Shown: positions 35,986 through 47,915, counted from the first letter of the stretch. The stretch: DNA of 64,000 nucleotides from Pharus latifolius (GCA_019359835.1 CM033320.1:9419691-9483690); one strand, 5' to 3'. Numbers and translations are program-made. The notes: generated by a model not told the origin, from the sequence alone.

Positions 35986-37383
35986 CTAGCCTCACGTCAA
36001 AACTCTGTCCCTCCCTCTGTTGAGCTCATTTCACTCCTCCCTCACACACACCCGAGACACACGTCTCCCTCATTTCGATTTTGTCTTTTAGATCTAGTAA
36101 ATTACAGCCGTTAAATTAATTTGGTGTAGAAGGAAAATAATTAGCAATAATGATTTCGTTAAATTCATTTCGAAAGGAGATAATTTTTTTAAAATGCAAT
36201 TATGATTTTGTTAAGTATGTTGCTAATCACATAATTAGCAATAATATAATATAGAAGAATTAGGGTTTATGTGTATGTAATGTGCAGGTATTATAGTTTT
36301 GTACATGTTTATGTGTATGTATGTAGGTATTATGTTTTTAGGATTTATGTGCATGTCCATGTTCTGTGTTTAGAAATTAGGTTTTTTTAATGTATATGTG
36401 TATGTTTTTATGAATTATGTGTATGTGTATGTTTTTAAGAATTATGTGCATGTGCATGTGAATATTTAGGAATTATGTGTATGTTCTACGTTTAGAAATT
36501 ATGATTTTTTATGTATATGTGTATGTTTTTAGGAATTATGTGTATGTGTATGTTTTTAGGAATTATGTGCATGTGCATGTGTATGTTTAGGAATTATGTA
36601 CATGTTTTATGTTTAGAAATTAGATTTTTTTTTAAATGTATATATGTATGTTTTTAGGAATTATGTGTATGTGTATGTTTTTAGGAATTATGTGCATGTG
36701 CATGTCTATGTTTAGGATTTATGTGCATGTTTTATATTTAGAAATTAGAATTTTTTTTAAATGTTTATGTTTATGTTTTTAGAAATTATGTGCATGTGTG
36801 TGTTTTTAGGAATTATGTGCATCTGTATGTGTATGTTTAGGAATTATGTGCATGTTCTATGTTTAGAAATTAGGTTTTTTGATATGTGTGTGTGTGTATG
36901 TGTAAGTCAGAAGAAATTGCAATGTATTCCAACAAAATTTTGGACAGATATAGTACAAATGTAAAGCATCATTTGTTGCAGTAAAAATAATTTGTACTTA
37001 AAAATAATCTATATAGAAATTAATAAAACTAAATAATTTAGTTGTCAGTATAGGTAATTAGGATAATTGAAGTAATTTAGGAAACTGTTTTTAAAACAGA
37101 ACTGTGTTTGGTTTGAGGACTATAGGAGATGAATTTGATCTGCTTTCAAAAGGCAAATTTGTATAACATACATAATAATGCACATCTGTGTAGTCTGAAG
37201 ACAGATCTGAACTATTAGGAAGGAGTTGGAAGTTTTTCGGATAGAAAAGAATATATTCGTAAATTATGAAAATACATGGATGCATGGTTGCCGAACTTAA
37301 CAAAAAAATTTGGTCCATAGAGTTTAGGTTGTTAGATATAATGGTGTCATGTTATTTATGTGTAGGATAAATGTGTGTAGGGA
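35986..37383 (+). repeat. MULE 5' region with 'tatgtgtatgtttttaggaattatg' type tandem repeats
   Basis: From about 36260 to 36920 imperfect units repeat 'ttaggaattatgtgcatgtg' and 'tatgtttagaaatta(g)gtttttt' with a long period near 120 bp. At 37048-37320 the text resembles the Tekay-like LTR at 20034-20195 ('ggtaattaggataatt', 'aactgtgtttggtttgaggac'). No gene precedes the mudrA start at 37384. Confidence 0.65.
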
Positions 37384-38667
37384 ATGGAGATTTTGAAAAA
37401 AATTTGCATATTTTACGGTGACGGCTTAGTTCGAGAGGGGCAAAGTGGGGATGATATCAGCTGTTGCCAGTATGTGACACGCGAGCTGAGCTTACATAAC
37501 ACCTCATTCGTGGACGTGAATTTATGGATCCTGAATCTGTTTGGGAAGAGCCCTCACGACGAAATGGTTCTAATTGAAGGGCTAATCATAAGGAAGATAG
37601 ATAACGAGCCATACTGGATGCTACGCAAAATAAAAGGGGACAAATCTTGGAACTCTTATGTTTGAAGAGTGAAAGACCCCTATGGTGGACTGCTCGGCCA
37701 GTTCGTGATATATGTGCAGTTTTGCAACATAGAACCAATTGAGTGTGAGCTCGAGGGTGAGCCAAGCAACGTGTCTGGTCCGACAATATTTAGGGCTAGC
37801 GAGTGATCGGATGTATTCTGCCACACTCGCATGGATGTATGCGAGGTAATGGATTGTCTTCCATCAGTATCCGACGAAGATGATTCGACAGACTCGGAGG
37901 CATCCAATGGCTCTGATGAGGATAATCCTGGTCCCCCACAGGAGTGGTTCGATCATTCTGCTTATGATCAAGCTGTGCTGCCAATGGATCAGGGTTCTAA
38001 GTGGTCTTTCGAGCAAGGTGGCATACAAGTAGAGCAAGAGTTTCAGAACAAAGAAGATCTGAAGGATGTCGTGGCAAGCTAGTCTATTGCAATTAACCAG
38101 CAATATAGGGTTGTGAAGTCAAACCCCAACCTATATGTCGCAGCCTACCCATGGAAGGTTTGTGCCATGTGGCCGAAGGATGTCATCGGTTTTGTTGTGA
38201 CAGGAGTTATCGCTCACACATGCATGCTTACAGAGGTACTGGACAGGAACAGGAACATGATGTCCTCGTACGTCGATAACATCATCCAACCGGCCATGCG
38301 AGAGGACATCTCCATAATGCCAAGAGAAATTATGAAGCAAGTGGCTGATAGGTGTGGATACACTATACGGTATGCAAAGGCGTGGAGAGCAAAACAGAAG
38401 GCCATTGAGGGCATATTCGGCACATTCTAAGACATGGAGTGGCGTGTGGAGAGTTTGGACTATAGAGTTATCCCTGCGGGTGAGGTAACATGGATTCCAT
38501 ATGTAAATCTTAGGCGAAAGGGTTCTGGGCGACAGAAGACATGCCAAATACATAACGACATGGATGAGTCGCAGAGGGGTAGCTCACGAGCTAGGAAATA
38601 CTTGATCTGCAGACAACTCAGACATAGTAAGAAGGATTGTTTGAATGTATCCGGACCATCGACCTAA
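37384..38667 (+). pseudogene. mudrA-like MULE transposase lacking its catalytic core
   Basis: One frame runs from 37384 to 38667, interrupted by only four stops (after S-Y-V near 37663, after R-A-S-E, after V-V-A-S and after G-T-F near 38428). The N-terminal part is an acidic linker followed by the MuDR DNA-binding domain (F-Q-N-K-E-D-L-K-D-V-V then Y-R-V-V-K-S-N). Next comes a stretch ending R-Y-A-K-A-W-R-A-K-Q-K-A. The whole DDE domain and SWIM finger are then missing, and the frame continues into the C-terminal zinc knuckle (Y-L-I-C-R-Q-L-R-H-S-K-K-D-C). The deletion kept the frame. This could have been a DNA-binding-only product before the stops arose. Confidence 0.8.
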
Positions 38668-38889
38668 CTATGTTGTATGTGTTCAACAAAAGTTTGTAAT
38701 AAACACAAGCATCATCGACCGAGTTAGACTTGAGTTTGCAATTAGTCAAAACATGATCTAATTTTCACTAGATGATTGTAATTCGTATGTTATTTTATTT
38801 TGTCACGTGGACATATTAATGGTTTGATGCTTCATATTGTGTGTTATCTTCATGTTGTATTTTATTTTTGTGTTGAGATGTTAATGGTT
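38668..38889 (+). other. Spacer between mudrA and the PMD gene
   Basis: AT-rich DNA with no coding support. Confidence 0.5.
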
Positions 38890-41485
38890 CATTTTCGCAC
38901 TAATGGATCAGAGTTTTCACAGATATGGTCGCCGAGGACAGAGATTTTCGAGAGCTGCTCACCGGCATATATGATCATGGACATCGCGGCCATATGTTGT
39001 CCGAGGGCTGGGACCTAGAGCCGCTTGTAGTGCGTGCTCTCTTGGACTACTAGCCTCTCTATAAGGGCTGCATCCCCATCCTTAGGGATACAGGTTTATT
39101 GCCATTTTTCCGTATGTTATAGATAGGTCAAAATATAACGCTGGACAGATCATTGATCACTGCATTGGTAGATCGATGGCATCCAGAGGCCCACACTTTC
39201 CACTTCCGCTAGAGGAGATGACGATCACGTTGAAGAATGTGACCATGCTGCTTGATTTACCTACCAGCGGACATCCCATCATCCCCTGGCCTGCACACGC
39301 AGATTGGCGCGCGCAGATGCACCTCCGATTCCATATTGATAACCATTGTGATAAGATCCCAACATCCAAACGCGGTGTCCCTCATAAATTTCTAACACGC
39401 TATTGTGAGTGCCCACATGATGCTCCGGATGATGTAGTTCGGTGATGTCTTTTTACCTACTTGTTGGTCACACTGCAGTACATTCTATTCCCTTCAACGC
39501 ACGGTGACACTGTATACACGTGGTTCATTCCCTTGATGGGGAATATCGTTGATGTGGACCCAGGGGCCATGCCACATTACAACTGGGCGATGGCAGTGTT
39601 GTGTGCGACATACAGGGGGATGTGCGAGGCATGTTCCAGGACCTCAGCTGGGTCACTGTTGTCTGCATGTCCTATATTGCTGCAGCTGTGGTCATGGGAG
39701 TACTTCCCCGTTGGTCGGCCACGTTTGGAGCGGCCCATCCATCCGTATGGTACGCCAACGGACTACCAGGATTCGGTTGATTGACTGACCATCGGAGCCC
39801 GTCGGTTGGGAAGTCCGCCCAGGTGGTCATGTCTCGGATTTACCACTGCTACGTAGCGTACCAGGGAGAGTTTGATCTCCTGTTGGACGCACGCGTTATA
39901 TATAGATCGTGGACACTTGAGCACATCTCAGATTGCACTACATAGCATTTCATCGTAGTGCACCGTGGGCCAGGACTGCTGGATGACGTGCCGACACATG
40001 GTTTTTTCACATATAGTGGAGCTGTATTTTCTAGAGAGTAATGCACGAGTTCGGGCTACACCAGCAGATACTGTCCCCAGATAGAAATCAACAACGCCAT
40101 CTCCCGCGGGAAATTCACATGTATGTTTGCAACATTTTCTATATCTCAATTACGTAGTGAACATTTATTTATTTATTCGCATTTATGTTAATTGCATTAC
40201 TTTTTGCAAACAAACACGTAAAAGGAAACACTCGGACAACTGCCAGCGCAAGAATGCCAAATGGGTCGATGAGTAGGAAGAGCCGTAGTGACCAATGTTG
40301 TTGTGGAGGAGCGGCCATACGACCATGCGACATACTAGGCTTATCTTAAATGGTATGTACCACGCACCCGTACGCGACTTGCTCGTGCGCCCCCACCTTT
40401 GCTGACACAACTATCACATTAAGACAATCTTCGATTGGGCCTTGATGTTGAGTTCCTGGGCCGGATCCTTTGTTCGGTATGTTCGTATTAACTGGACCCT
40501 TACATTGGTCTCTTATCTATTTTTTCAGAGTTCCCGCGATAATTTCGCATGTGCAGGTTGACATAGCAGTGACCATCGAGAGGCAGGCATGTTCCCTGCT
40601 ATCCAACTTTGCTCGAGGAGGACAACAATTTCAGATGGAACTGCATGGCGCTCTACGTTCCATCAACATCAGAGCACGGTGACTCGTCTCAAACCTGAGC
40701 TGTGGCCGAAAGACAAATGCATCTATTCCACACCAGAGAGGGGCCTAACCACCTAGCCCAATGTCAGCTAGGCCTAGTTTGAGTGGTGCTCGAGAAAGCA
40801 CGTCATCGGCATGACCCAATCAGCACAACACATCATCGACTAGGGGAGGTGACGTACCGAGTACGTTCGTTGGCCCATCTTGGCTTCGTCATTCATCATC
40901 GATGCACACTGGTCGACGTGGAGATCTGTAGATAGGAGACTCATCGAGACATCGCACTCCCGCTACAGATGACTCCGATGATGAGGATGACATCCGTCAA
41001 GCCCAGGAGGCTACCAGTAAGGCATTGGCAGAGTGGTTTGCGGCTGATGAGTCTTCGGACCAAACTCGTATTGAGAATATGGCCCAGGGACACACAATAC
41101 CTTGGATTTCTTCGCAGCCGAGCTGGGGGGAGCCCGTTGACGACCAGATGCATCAACATGGTGATCCCGACGTGTACGCTCCGCATGGGGACGAGGCCAA
41201 GTGGTTAGCACATCAGGAAGACAACAAGGACTGGGTCTTGAGCATGCTAGGAATACACGACCCTCATGCGCATCAGTACTACCCACTGGATGAGTTAGCG
41301 CCGAGTGAGATCAAAGATTCCCTTCCACCGACACAGCCATCTTAGGGCCATGCAAATACTGAGTGGCATGGTCCTTTTGCAATGGCTAGGCGGCAATCGA
41401 ATCTGCCACCTGATCCATATTCGCCATCGCCTTTTCAGAGAGATAAGCATGGGCATAAGAGGGGCCGTCCAAACCCTTAGCGTAG
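38890..41485 (+). pseudogene. Plant mobile domain (PMD) protein gene, decayed
   Basis: Near 38990-39150 the text reads L-E-P-L-V-V-R-A-L-L-D-Y, then L-D-R-S-L-I-T-A-L-V-D-R-W-H-P-E. After a frameshift come E-E-M-T-I-T-L-K-N-V-T-M-L-L-D-L-P and W-E-Y-F-P-V-G-R-P (39176-39784). These are hallmarks of Pfam PF10536, the plant mobile domain found in MULEs and Ty3 elements and in host MAIN/MAIL proteins. A frame at 41025-41345, rich in Asp/His/Gln, then G-R-P-N-P near 41470 form the C-terminus. Stops and frameshifts are scattered through 39790-40700. An original length of about 700 residues is inferred. Confidence 0.75.
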
Positions 41486-42254
41486 TACTGATGCATTGTT
41501 TTAGTAACACCTTTATTTCTTCAACTTGTCATATTATATATTTTAGTAAATGCATTCTTTTCTGGATTAAATTGTGTTGGGTCGTTTTGAGATATGTAAC
41601 TTTGATTGACTATCCTCTTGAACCAGTGGAATAATGAATCCAAAATGATCAAATCAACATAATCGGATCATCAACAGGACTTATATATCTGAAGATATAA
41701 TACGATATGCTATCATGTCATATGTAACTCTGATTGATAATCTGTTTATAGCAATCTTAATGTTTTGACTTCAAAATTCGAATGGTCAAAACAAATTGTC
41801 AATCTAAGTTACAATTAAAAGATATGAATGTCGAAATATTCCAAAAATCCTGTACGAAATATAAAACAGTCGAAACACCTATTAATACTCCCAAAGTCAT
41901 GCTTATCAACCTTGTAACTTTCTGTGACAACAGCCTGCTTGAGTTTTCATGTCAACTTTTTCATCTTTTAAGCGTTGCGTCAAAAAAGCCTACAGAACTG
42001 AGTTGTCTTTTCCATTTTCTCAACTTTACAACTTTTCAAGATAGAAAGTAGCCTGATTTGTCACCTCAACTTTTTCATCTTTTCACCTTTCCATCATAAA
42101 ACCTTATGCCCAAAGAAAAACACCTCTCCACCATTTCACAAGTCCCTTCCTCCGCCCTACAAATATGAAGTGTATCCCCCACCCCTCATTTTCGTACTTA
42201 ACCTATCTACTTCCTCATAACACAATCATAGGTAATTACTCCTTGTCTGATCTT
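41486..42254 (+). other. Spacer between PMD and GRF genes
   Basis: AT-rich DNA with no domain recognised. The short frame at 41782-42051 has no coding character. Confidence 0.5.
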
Positions 42255-42796
42255 ATGACTGCTTCTAGTTCATCCTCTGGAGTAAAGAAAGATGAAGATA
42301 TGGAGCTATATGAGCTTCCACAGCGTTGCCACTGCAACAAAATGTGCATGGAGCACGTGTCCACCGATGAACGGTCACTTTGGATGAGGTTCTACAATTG
42401 CGCGATGTCCAAGTATTCTTGGCGAACTGATATGAGTGCTCTACTATTGTTATCGTTCTCTTCTACACTATTTTACCTATTGATTTATCACATGTGTTCC
42501 TCAGATTTATGAGCGCAATTGCAACTTTGTTCAGTGGATTAATTGATATTAAGATGTCGGAGGAAGCAAAGGAACACGTAAAGTTTCTGTAAGAAGTAAA
42601 GGCTCGCCACAGGAGCTTCAGTCTCGCATAGAACTAGGGTCCGAATGAGGTCTACCCGTACTATGCGGCCGAATGGTGTTTGTCACCAAACCGATTTACA
42701 GAGGAACAAAGATTAGAGCGTCGTCACAAAGCTAATCGTACTTTGAAATTGGAGCCAAAGCCTCCTAACAGCTTTCCTCGTCGTTGGCCCTTCTAG
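42255..42796 (+). pseudogene. GRF zinc-finger protein gene of the MULE (degenerate)
   Basis: From ATG 42255 the frame has a Ser-rich start, then R-C-H-C-N-K-M-C and R-F-Y-N-C-A, the metal-binding pattern of zf-GRF (Pfam PF06839). An AG acceptor ending at 42504 precedes I-Y-E-R-N-C-N-F-V-Q-W-I, the expected continuation, so an intron of about 70-90 nt is likely. The tail (S-E-E-A-K-E-H-V-K-F-L, then E-E-Q-R-L-E-R-R-H-K-A-N) contains stops. Small GRF proteins commonly accompany PMD-bearing MULEs. Their role is unknown. Confidence 0.65.
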
Positions 42797-43101
42797 ATGA
42801 TTTTCATGGTTAATTCCTTCAGTGTTACTCGCTTACTCATGTACTTTCTCCGTTTTCAATAATATATCTCCATTTAACTACATGCGTACTAACTAGGCAA
42901 CTCTCACCAAATATACCTCAGCCGAATCATCATTATATGTGCATTTTGGAGTCTTATCTTATCACTTGATTTAAATATATACTTTCTATTAGAGGTGATA
43001 TTTAGTGCATATTTCCAATTAGGTGCTAACTAGATTACCACAACGGTTAAATCACAATTTCCCCGAGAATATCTCTCTTACTGAAAATTGGCCCCTCTTC
43101 A
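42797..43101. other. MULE internal noncoding DNA
   Basis: No gene or element end is visible. Confidence 0.5.
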
Positions 43102-43859
43102 TGTTGCTGGAATGCTAGTATACATAAGTATACAAATAAAAAGGTAGAGAATACACAATCTTAGGGGAAACAATGCACTTTATTAATTCTAAAAAGAATT
43201 ACAAGTTAGAAGTCCCTTTGGGATTTACAATCTCTCATTGCGCCTTTGGAAATGCATCTTGACTCAGGATATTGCGTGGTTCATAGTTCCTCAGGGCTTT
43301 TGAAAAGCTCTTGGTTAATTATATATATAGAATAAGTCCACAGAACACCTCTGATTAAGTTGTGCTGATGGTCATCATCTTCAAACTTCGAAATAATTTT
43401 GTCATTGATGAATGAATGCAATATGTATACCCATGCGTGCAAATATGCAATCCATAACTTCGTCAGTCTATAGTGCTATCACAAAAATGTGGTGAACATT
43501 GGAATATCCATCAATGTCCAACCAGGGGGTTGTTCGACCTCGTCGGTCGTGCACAAAATTGATGTCTTCACCTCATCAGTACTCAGCATGAATGGTATCC
43601 GATTTCGTCAGTCACGGACAAGAGTAGTTCAGCCTCGTCGGTCCCCGAACAAAAATGTCACATTCGCCTCATCAGTATCCAGCGACATGAAAAGTATGGA
43701 GTGGTAGTGGATTGTGATAACACCTTTGACTTCCTTAGCTTTAGGAAAAAAACATTGCATGGTAGGCCGCCCATTGAAATATCCATCAAAGACTTAGTAA
43801 TATCTTGACTTGATTTGTCATCTTCGAACATGATTGGACATTAGCTCTCTTTTGACTAA

Positions 43860-44750
43860 CTAGGAGAGTTTTTCTAGCCTCTGATCAGCTTAAAACTTGG
43901 AGGAATAGTTTCTGGATAGATCTTCAATTATTCGTCAAAATTTAAGATCAATCAGACCGTTGGATTAGAAATTATCTTCATTACATTCCTCGTATGTCCA
44001 GCTGGAATTCAGCGAGACAGAATTATTTGCAATGGTCTTGATAATCTTCTTCTCCTCTGATCAAGGTGAAACATGGAGGAATCATTTTTGGATATATTTT
44101 CAATTGTTCATCAAAATTTGAGATCAATCAAACCGTTGGATTAGAAACTATTTTCATTGCATTGCTCGCACGTCAAGTTGGAATTCAGCGAGACAGAGCT
44201 ATTTGTAATGGTCTTGATTTTTTTTGTCCTCTGATCGAGGTGAAACTTAGAGTAATCTTTTCTAGACAGATCTTCAATTGTTCATAAAAATTTGAGATCA
44301 ATCGGACCACCAGATTAGAAACTATCTTCATTGCATTACTCGTACGTCCAGCTGGAATTCAGCGAGACAAAGCTATTTGCAATGGTCTTGATGATCTTCT
44401 TGCCCTCTGATCAAGATGAAACTTGGAGGATTAGTTTTTTGGATAGATCCTCGATTGTTCACCAAAATTTGAGATCAATCAGACCTTCAGATTAGAAACT
44501 ATATTCATTGCATTGCTCGTACATCAAACTGGAATTCAGCGAGACAGAGCTGTTTGCAATGGTCTTGATGATCTTCTTGTCCTCTGATCGAGGTAAAACT
44601 TAGAGGAAATATTTCACATTGGATCTTCTATTCTCCATGAAAATTTGGAGTCAATAGGACTTCTGGATGAGAAGTTATCATCAATTCGTCACCTATGAGA
44701 CAAGCTGATCTTCAACTGGATAGAGTCTCTCCTTAATCGAACTGAAACTT
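43860..44750. repeat. Tandem array, about 176-bp unit
   Basis: Five to six units each contain 'cctctgatc(a/g)', 'aaacttggagga', 'tgagatcaatc', 'ggattagaaact' and 'ggaattcagcgagacag'. The 'cctctgatc' start recurs near 43877, 44055, 44228, 44403 and 44581. There is no coding support. Confidence 0.85.
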
Positions 44751-44779
44751 GGAGGCCTTGGTTGAATTGGTGCACTGGT

Positions 44780-45275
44780 CATGGTCGAAATTGACCCTCT
44801 GATCGAATGGCTAACTGAATCACACCCGAAGGCTTGACCGAGTTTCCTGTTTCGATCTAGTCATGGTCGAATTCGCCAACTGGTCGTGGTCGAATTAACA
44901 CTCCGATCGAATGGCTAACTGGATCTCACCCGAAGGCTTGACCGAGTTTCCTGTTTTGATCTAATCATGGTCAAATTCACCAACTGGTCGTGGTCAAATT
45001 AACCCTCTGATCGAATGGCTAACTGGATCGCACCCGAAGGCTTGATCGAGTTTCCTGTTTCAATCTGGTTGTGGTCAAATTCACCAACTAGTCGTGGTCA
45101 AAATTGACTCTGATCGAACGGCTAACCGGATCACATCCGAAGGCTTGACCGAGTTTCTTGTTTCGATCTAGTCGTGGTCGAATTGACCAACTACTTGTGG
45201 TCGAAATTCAGCCTCCAATCAAATGGTTAACTGGATCGAACCCGAAGGCTTGACTGAGTTTCCTGTTTTGATTAG
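44780..45275. repeat. Tandem array, about 100-bp unit
   Basis: Five units share 'ctggtcgtggtcgaatt', 'gatcgaatggctaactgga', 'cacccgaaggcttgaccga' and 'gtttcctgtttcgatc'. They carry the 'ggtcgtggtcga' word also found in other repeats of the window. Confidence 0.85.
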
Positions 45276-45620
45276 TCTTCAATATGTAAAAATAAAAATC
45301 CACCGGGGCTCTCTCTAGATTGGGGCTCCCTTTGCTCCATGCATCTTCAAGTGTAGGCTCACACGAGGACCAACGAACAGGCCTTCCTCTTAATACAATG
45401 CATGATGATAATGCACACTTTGGGATTGATCAACACTCACCCATGGAAACCTTCACGGACTTAAGTAGATTTGCAAAAAAGAAGGAGAGGGCTCCCTGGT
45501 CGAACAGAGAGGCTATTTGATCTTTGCTTCTTCTTGTTTTCCTAGCGCCGGTCTTACGTCATCCTTCATTCACCTTCCGTGCCTCTCTCATTTACCTGCA
45601 AAAAAGGTTAGCATCCCTCT

Positions 45621-45630
45621 CTATTTATAG
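45621..45630 (-). promoter_or_regulatory. TATA box of the LTR-like block
   Basis: CTATAAATAG in minus sense, flanked by 'gagactctataaatagagag'-like text. It supports a minus-oriented LTR promoter. Confidence 0.5.
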
Positions 45631-45839
45631 AGTCTCTAGGTTGATTGCAATCATCCAACAATCAGAGATATTCAGGGGATTTAAATTTGAAAAAGAGATA
45701 AACAGTGATTATTTAAAAATTAAAAGATAATGTTTAACCTTATCCTGTTCGAGCTTGGGCCAAATGTCGGTGTGACCAGACCCAATCTGGGTTGAATTCA
45801 ACCAGACCCGAGTTTGACTCGAATCTGATCAAGACCTGA

Positions 45840-46010
45840 TTCAACCAGGCCCAATTGGCCCAATTTGTCAGTGCGACTAGGCTTTGACTCAACTAGGCCC
45901 AATTGGTCCAATTTGTCGATGTGATCAGGCTTTGACTCGACCTGGCCCAACTGGTCCAATTTATCGATTCGACCGGGCTTTGACTCGACCAGGTCTAATT
46001 AGCCCAATTT
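45840..46010. repeat. Tandem array, about 49-bp unit
   Basis: Three to four units of 'ggcccaattggtccaatttg' plus 'tcgatgtgatcaggctttga' with small changes. Confidence 0.8.
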
Positions 46011-46260
46011 GTAATAAAATTTGTCATGAAAAATCTCATGTGATCAAAAGTGATAAAATAAAAATACAATTTTGAAAGTGAGAAAAATTTGTCGAACAAT
46101 CACAAAATTATCATGAAAAATTCTCAAAAAAATTTATATAGTAATCCTATAAATCATGAGAAAAGAATATTTATGACAAGAAATAAAATAGAAAAAAAAA
46201 GAGAGAAAAAAACCAAAATTCACTATTCATAACAAATTCTCTTTTTTTTTCTTTTGTCTT

Positions 46261-46515
46261 TTGTCTTTGGTCGAGTATGCGAACAGTCGTGAGAGGTAGA
46301 GGATTTATCGTGACTCCAAAACACGACAAGTCATTTGTCGAGTATCCAAAACTCGACAAGTCATTTGTCGAGTAGCCGATTTCCACATGATAGGTTGTTT
46401 GTCGAGTATATAGAATTCGATAGACTGATGTAGCGGTCTATTTTTGTAAAATTCGGAAACTGTGGATCATTTTTATAATTAATTTTTTAATGTAGGTTAT
46501 TTATAAAAAAAACTC
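46261..46515 (-). repeat. Right terminal inverted repeat of the MULE
   Basis: Pairs with 35645-35780. Just inside, TTGTCGAGTA and its complement ACTCGACAAG alternate at 46322-46405 ('actcgacaagtcatttgtcg'), matching the left subterminal array. The adjacent target duplication is TAATAACCA (46516-46524). Confidence 0.8.
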
Positions 46516-46524
46516 TAATAACCA

Positions 46525-47645
46525 TCAAAAAACTAGTCAAGCCAATTACCAATTTACTAAATCACACCGAAAATCGCCTGGAAAACGGCTTTGAAAACCC
46601 TATTTACTGCCCTCCCATACTTGCAACGCTTGAAGGATGACCACAAGTCTTCAATAAACAGACAAAGACATGCAACCAAGTCTGCAAACTACACTGTCCA
46701 TCAGGACCATCACAATCTGTAATAATGCAAAGATCCAATCCTGTAGCACGCTCAAGAATATGACAAACCCATGCAAATCAATGGATTAGTGGTCGTCGGT
46801 TTTTTGGATAACCCAAGTCATTATCAGAAATTACTTTTATCCAGTATCTTTAAAAACAAAAATGGCATACTTTTTCCTCCATTCGGGATATTAGATCATA
46901 AACTAATATTCTAAATCTAAGTGGATGTGAAGTTTAGAATTCTTCTTAAGATAATTAATTATTTTAATTTCAATTTTACATTAATCGGACAGTTGAGATG
47001 ATTGAAAGTACATCCTCTACTTATAGTTCTTAAAAATAGATGATTCAATTATCCTTTTATCCGCAGTAGAATTCTCCAATTACCCAAAAGATAAGTTGGC
47101 ACTTTTTACTTTGGCATGCAGTTTGGCTTTGGCCGAGTGCTTTTGTTCAGTGGACTGGTCAAAAATGTGCTTTGAATTCCAAACTAGTTCATGATGAGGT
47201 GAAAGGTACAGACAATTATTGATTTGAAATTTCTTCCGAGTGTAACCTTGACTATACTTATCCAATCTACAATATGAGGATTCTATGGAGGAGCCTCCGG
47301 TATTACGTGGTTGCAAGAAATCCATATTGGATGATGCTTTATCTCAACCTAGGCTTTTAGGTGTATTCCAGAGTTTTTTTCCTCCTATATAGTTGTATTT
47401 TTTTTATAAAATTTTGTGGAGCTCCATAATATATTTTCATCTGTTGTTTAATTTTTTTTCAAAACTTTTGAGAACTTAGTAGTCCATGAACTCATTATAT
47501 ATAATAATTACTACACTTAGTGGAAAATCTATTTTGATTTATATAACAATGATATCTTATCATATATGGTAAATATTTTCTATAACTATCATACATGACT
47601 ATATTATAGTGGAGTGCACCATAATTTTAAGTGGAACCTTAAGCT
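46525..47645. other. AT-rich intergenic DNA
   Basis: No gene and no element ends. The short minus frame at 47080-47325 has no recognisable homology. Confidence 0.5.
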
Positions 47646-47915
47646 TTGAGAAATGAATTGTAACATGCCAAAAATTTATCGCCCTAGAACCATTAATCTC
47701 GTCTGCTCAAAGCCACCTGCCCGTGAAGGGGACGTTGCTACTAATCATGTTTCGGCGCTCTGGGAGCTCATCGTCACCGATGAGAACAAGGCAATCAAGC
47801 ACTCATCGGCTCACAACAGCGACATGCAACTATCGGAGGGTTGTGTGCAACAACGGTGATGTGCAGTTGCATAAATAAAATTACAAAAGCTTGTAGTAGG
47901 ATAAACTAATGGGGT
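47646..47915 (+). repeat. Unidentified repeat unit, copy B (uninterrupted)
   Basis: Matches copy A (3510-3714 plus 5366-5435). Its frame 47653-47859 starts M-N-C-N-M-P-K-I-Y and contains S-A-L-W-E-L-I-V-T-D-E-N-K-A-I-K-H-S-S. It may be an old exon or part of a low-copy transposon. I do not recognise the family. Confidence 0.6.

Larger units (their letters stand above)
43102..46060 (-). mobile_element. LTR-like block inserted in the MULE (minus orientation)
   Basis: In minus sense the block has a TATA box (CTATAAATAG at 45621-45630), an AATAAA-type signal near 43170 and a terminus CCAGCAACA at 43102. It is filled by three tandem arrays and has no coding domains. This looks like a long gypsy LTR, solo or truncated. 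I could not find a matching target duplication (CTTCA precedes 43102), so the right boundary is uncertain. Confidence 0.4.
35645..46515 (+). mobile_element. Mutator-like element carrying mudrA, PMD and GRF gene relics
   Basis: The inverted ends GAGTTTTTTTTATAAATAACC match over at least 135 bp (35646-35780 against 46515-46380), sharing 'ttaaaaaattaattataaaa' and 'ttttacaaaaatagaccgct'. The 9-bp duplication TAATAACCA flanks them. The 10.9 kb interior has plus-strand relics of a mudrA transposase, a plant-mobile-domain protein and a GRF zinc-finger protein, the gene set of one large plant MULE type. All are broken and the transposase lacks its catalytic core. Its 3' third is filled by LTR-like and satellite-like DNA. 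Confidence 0.85.
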
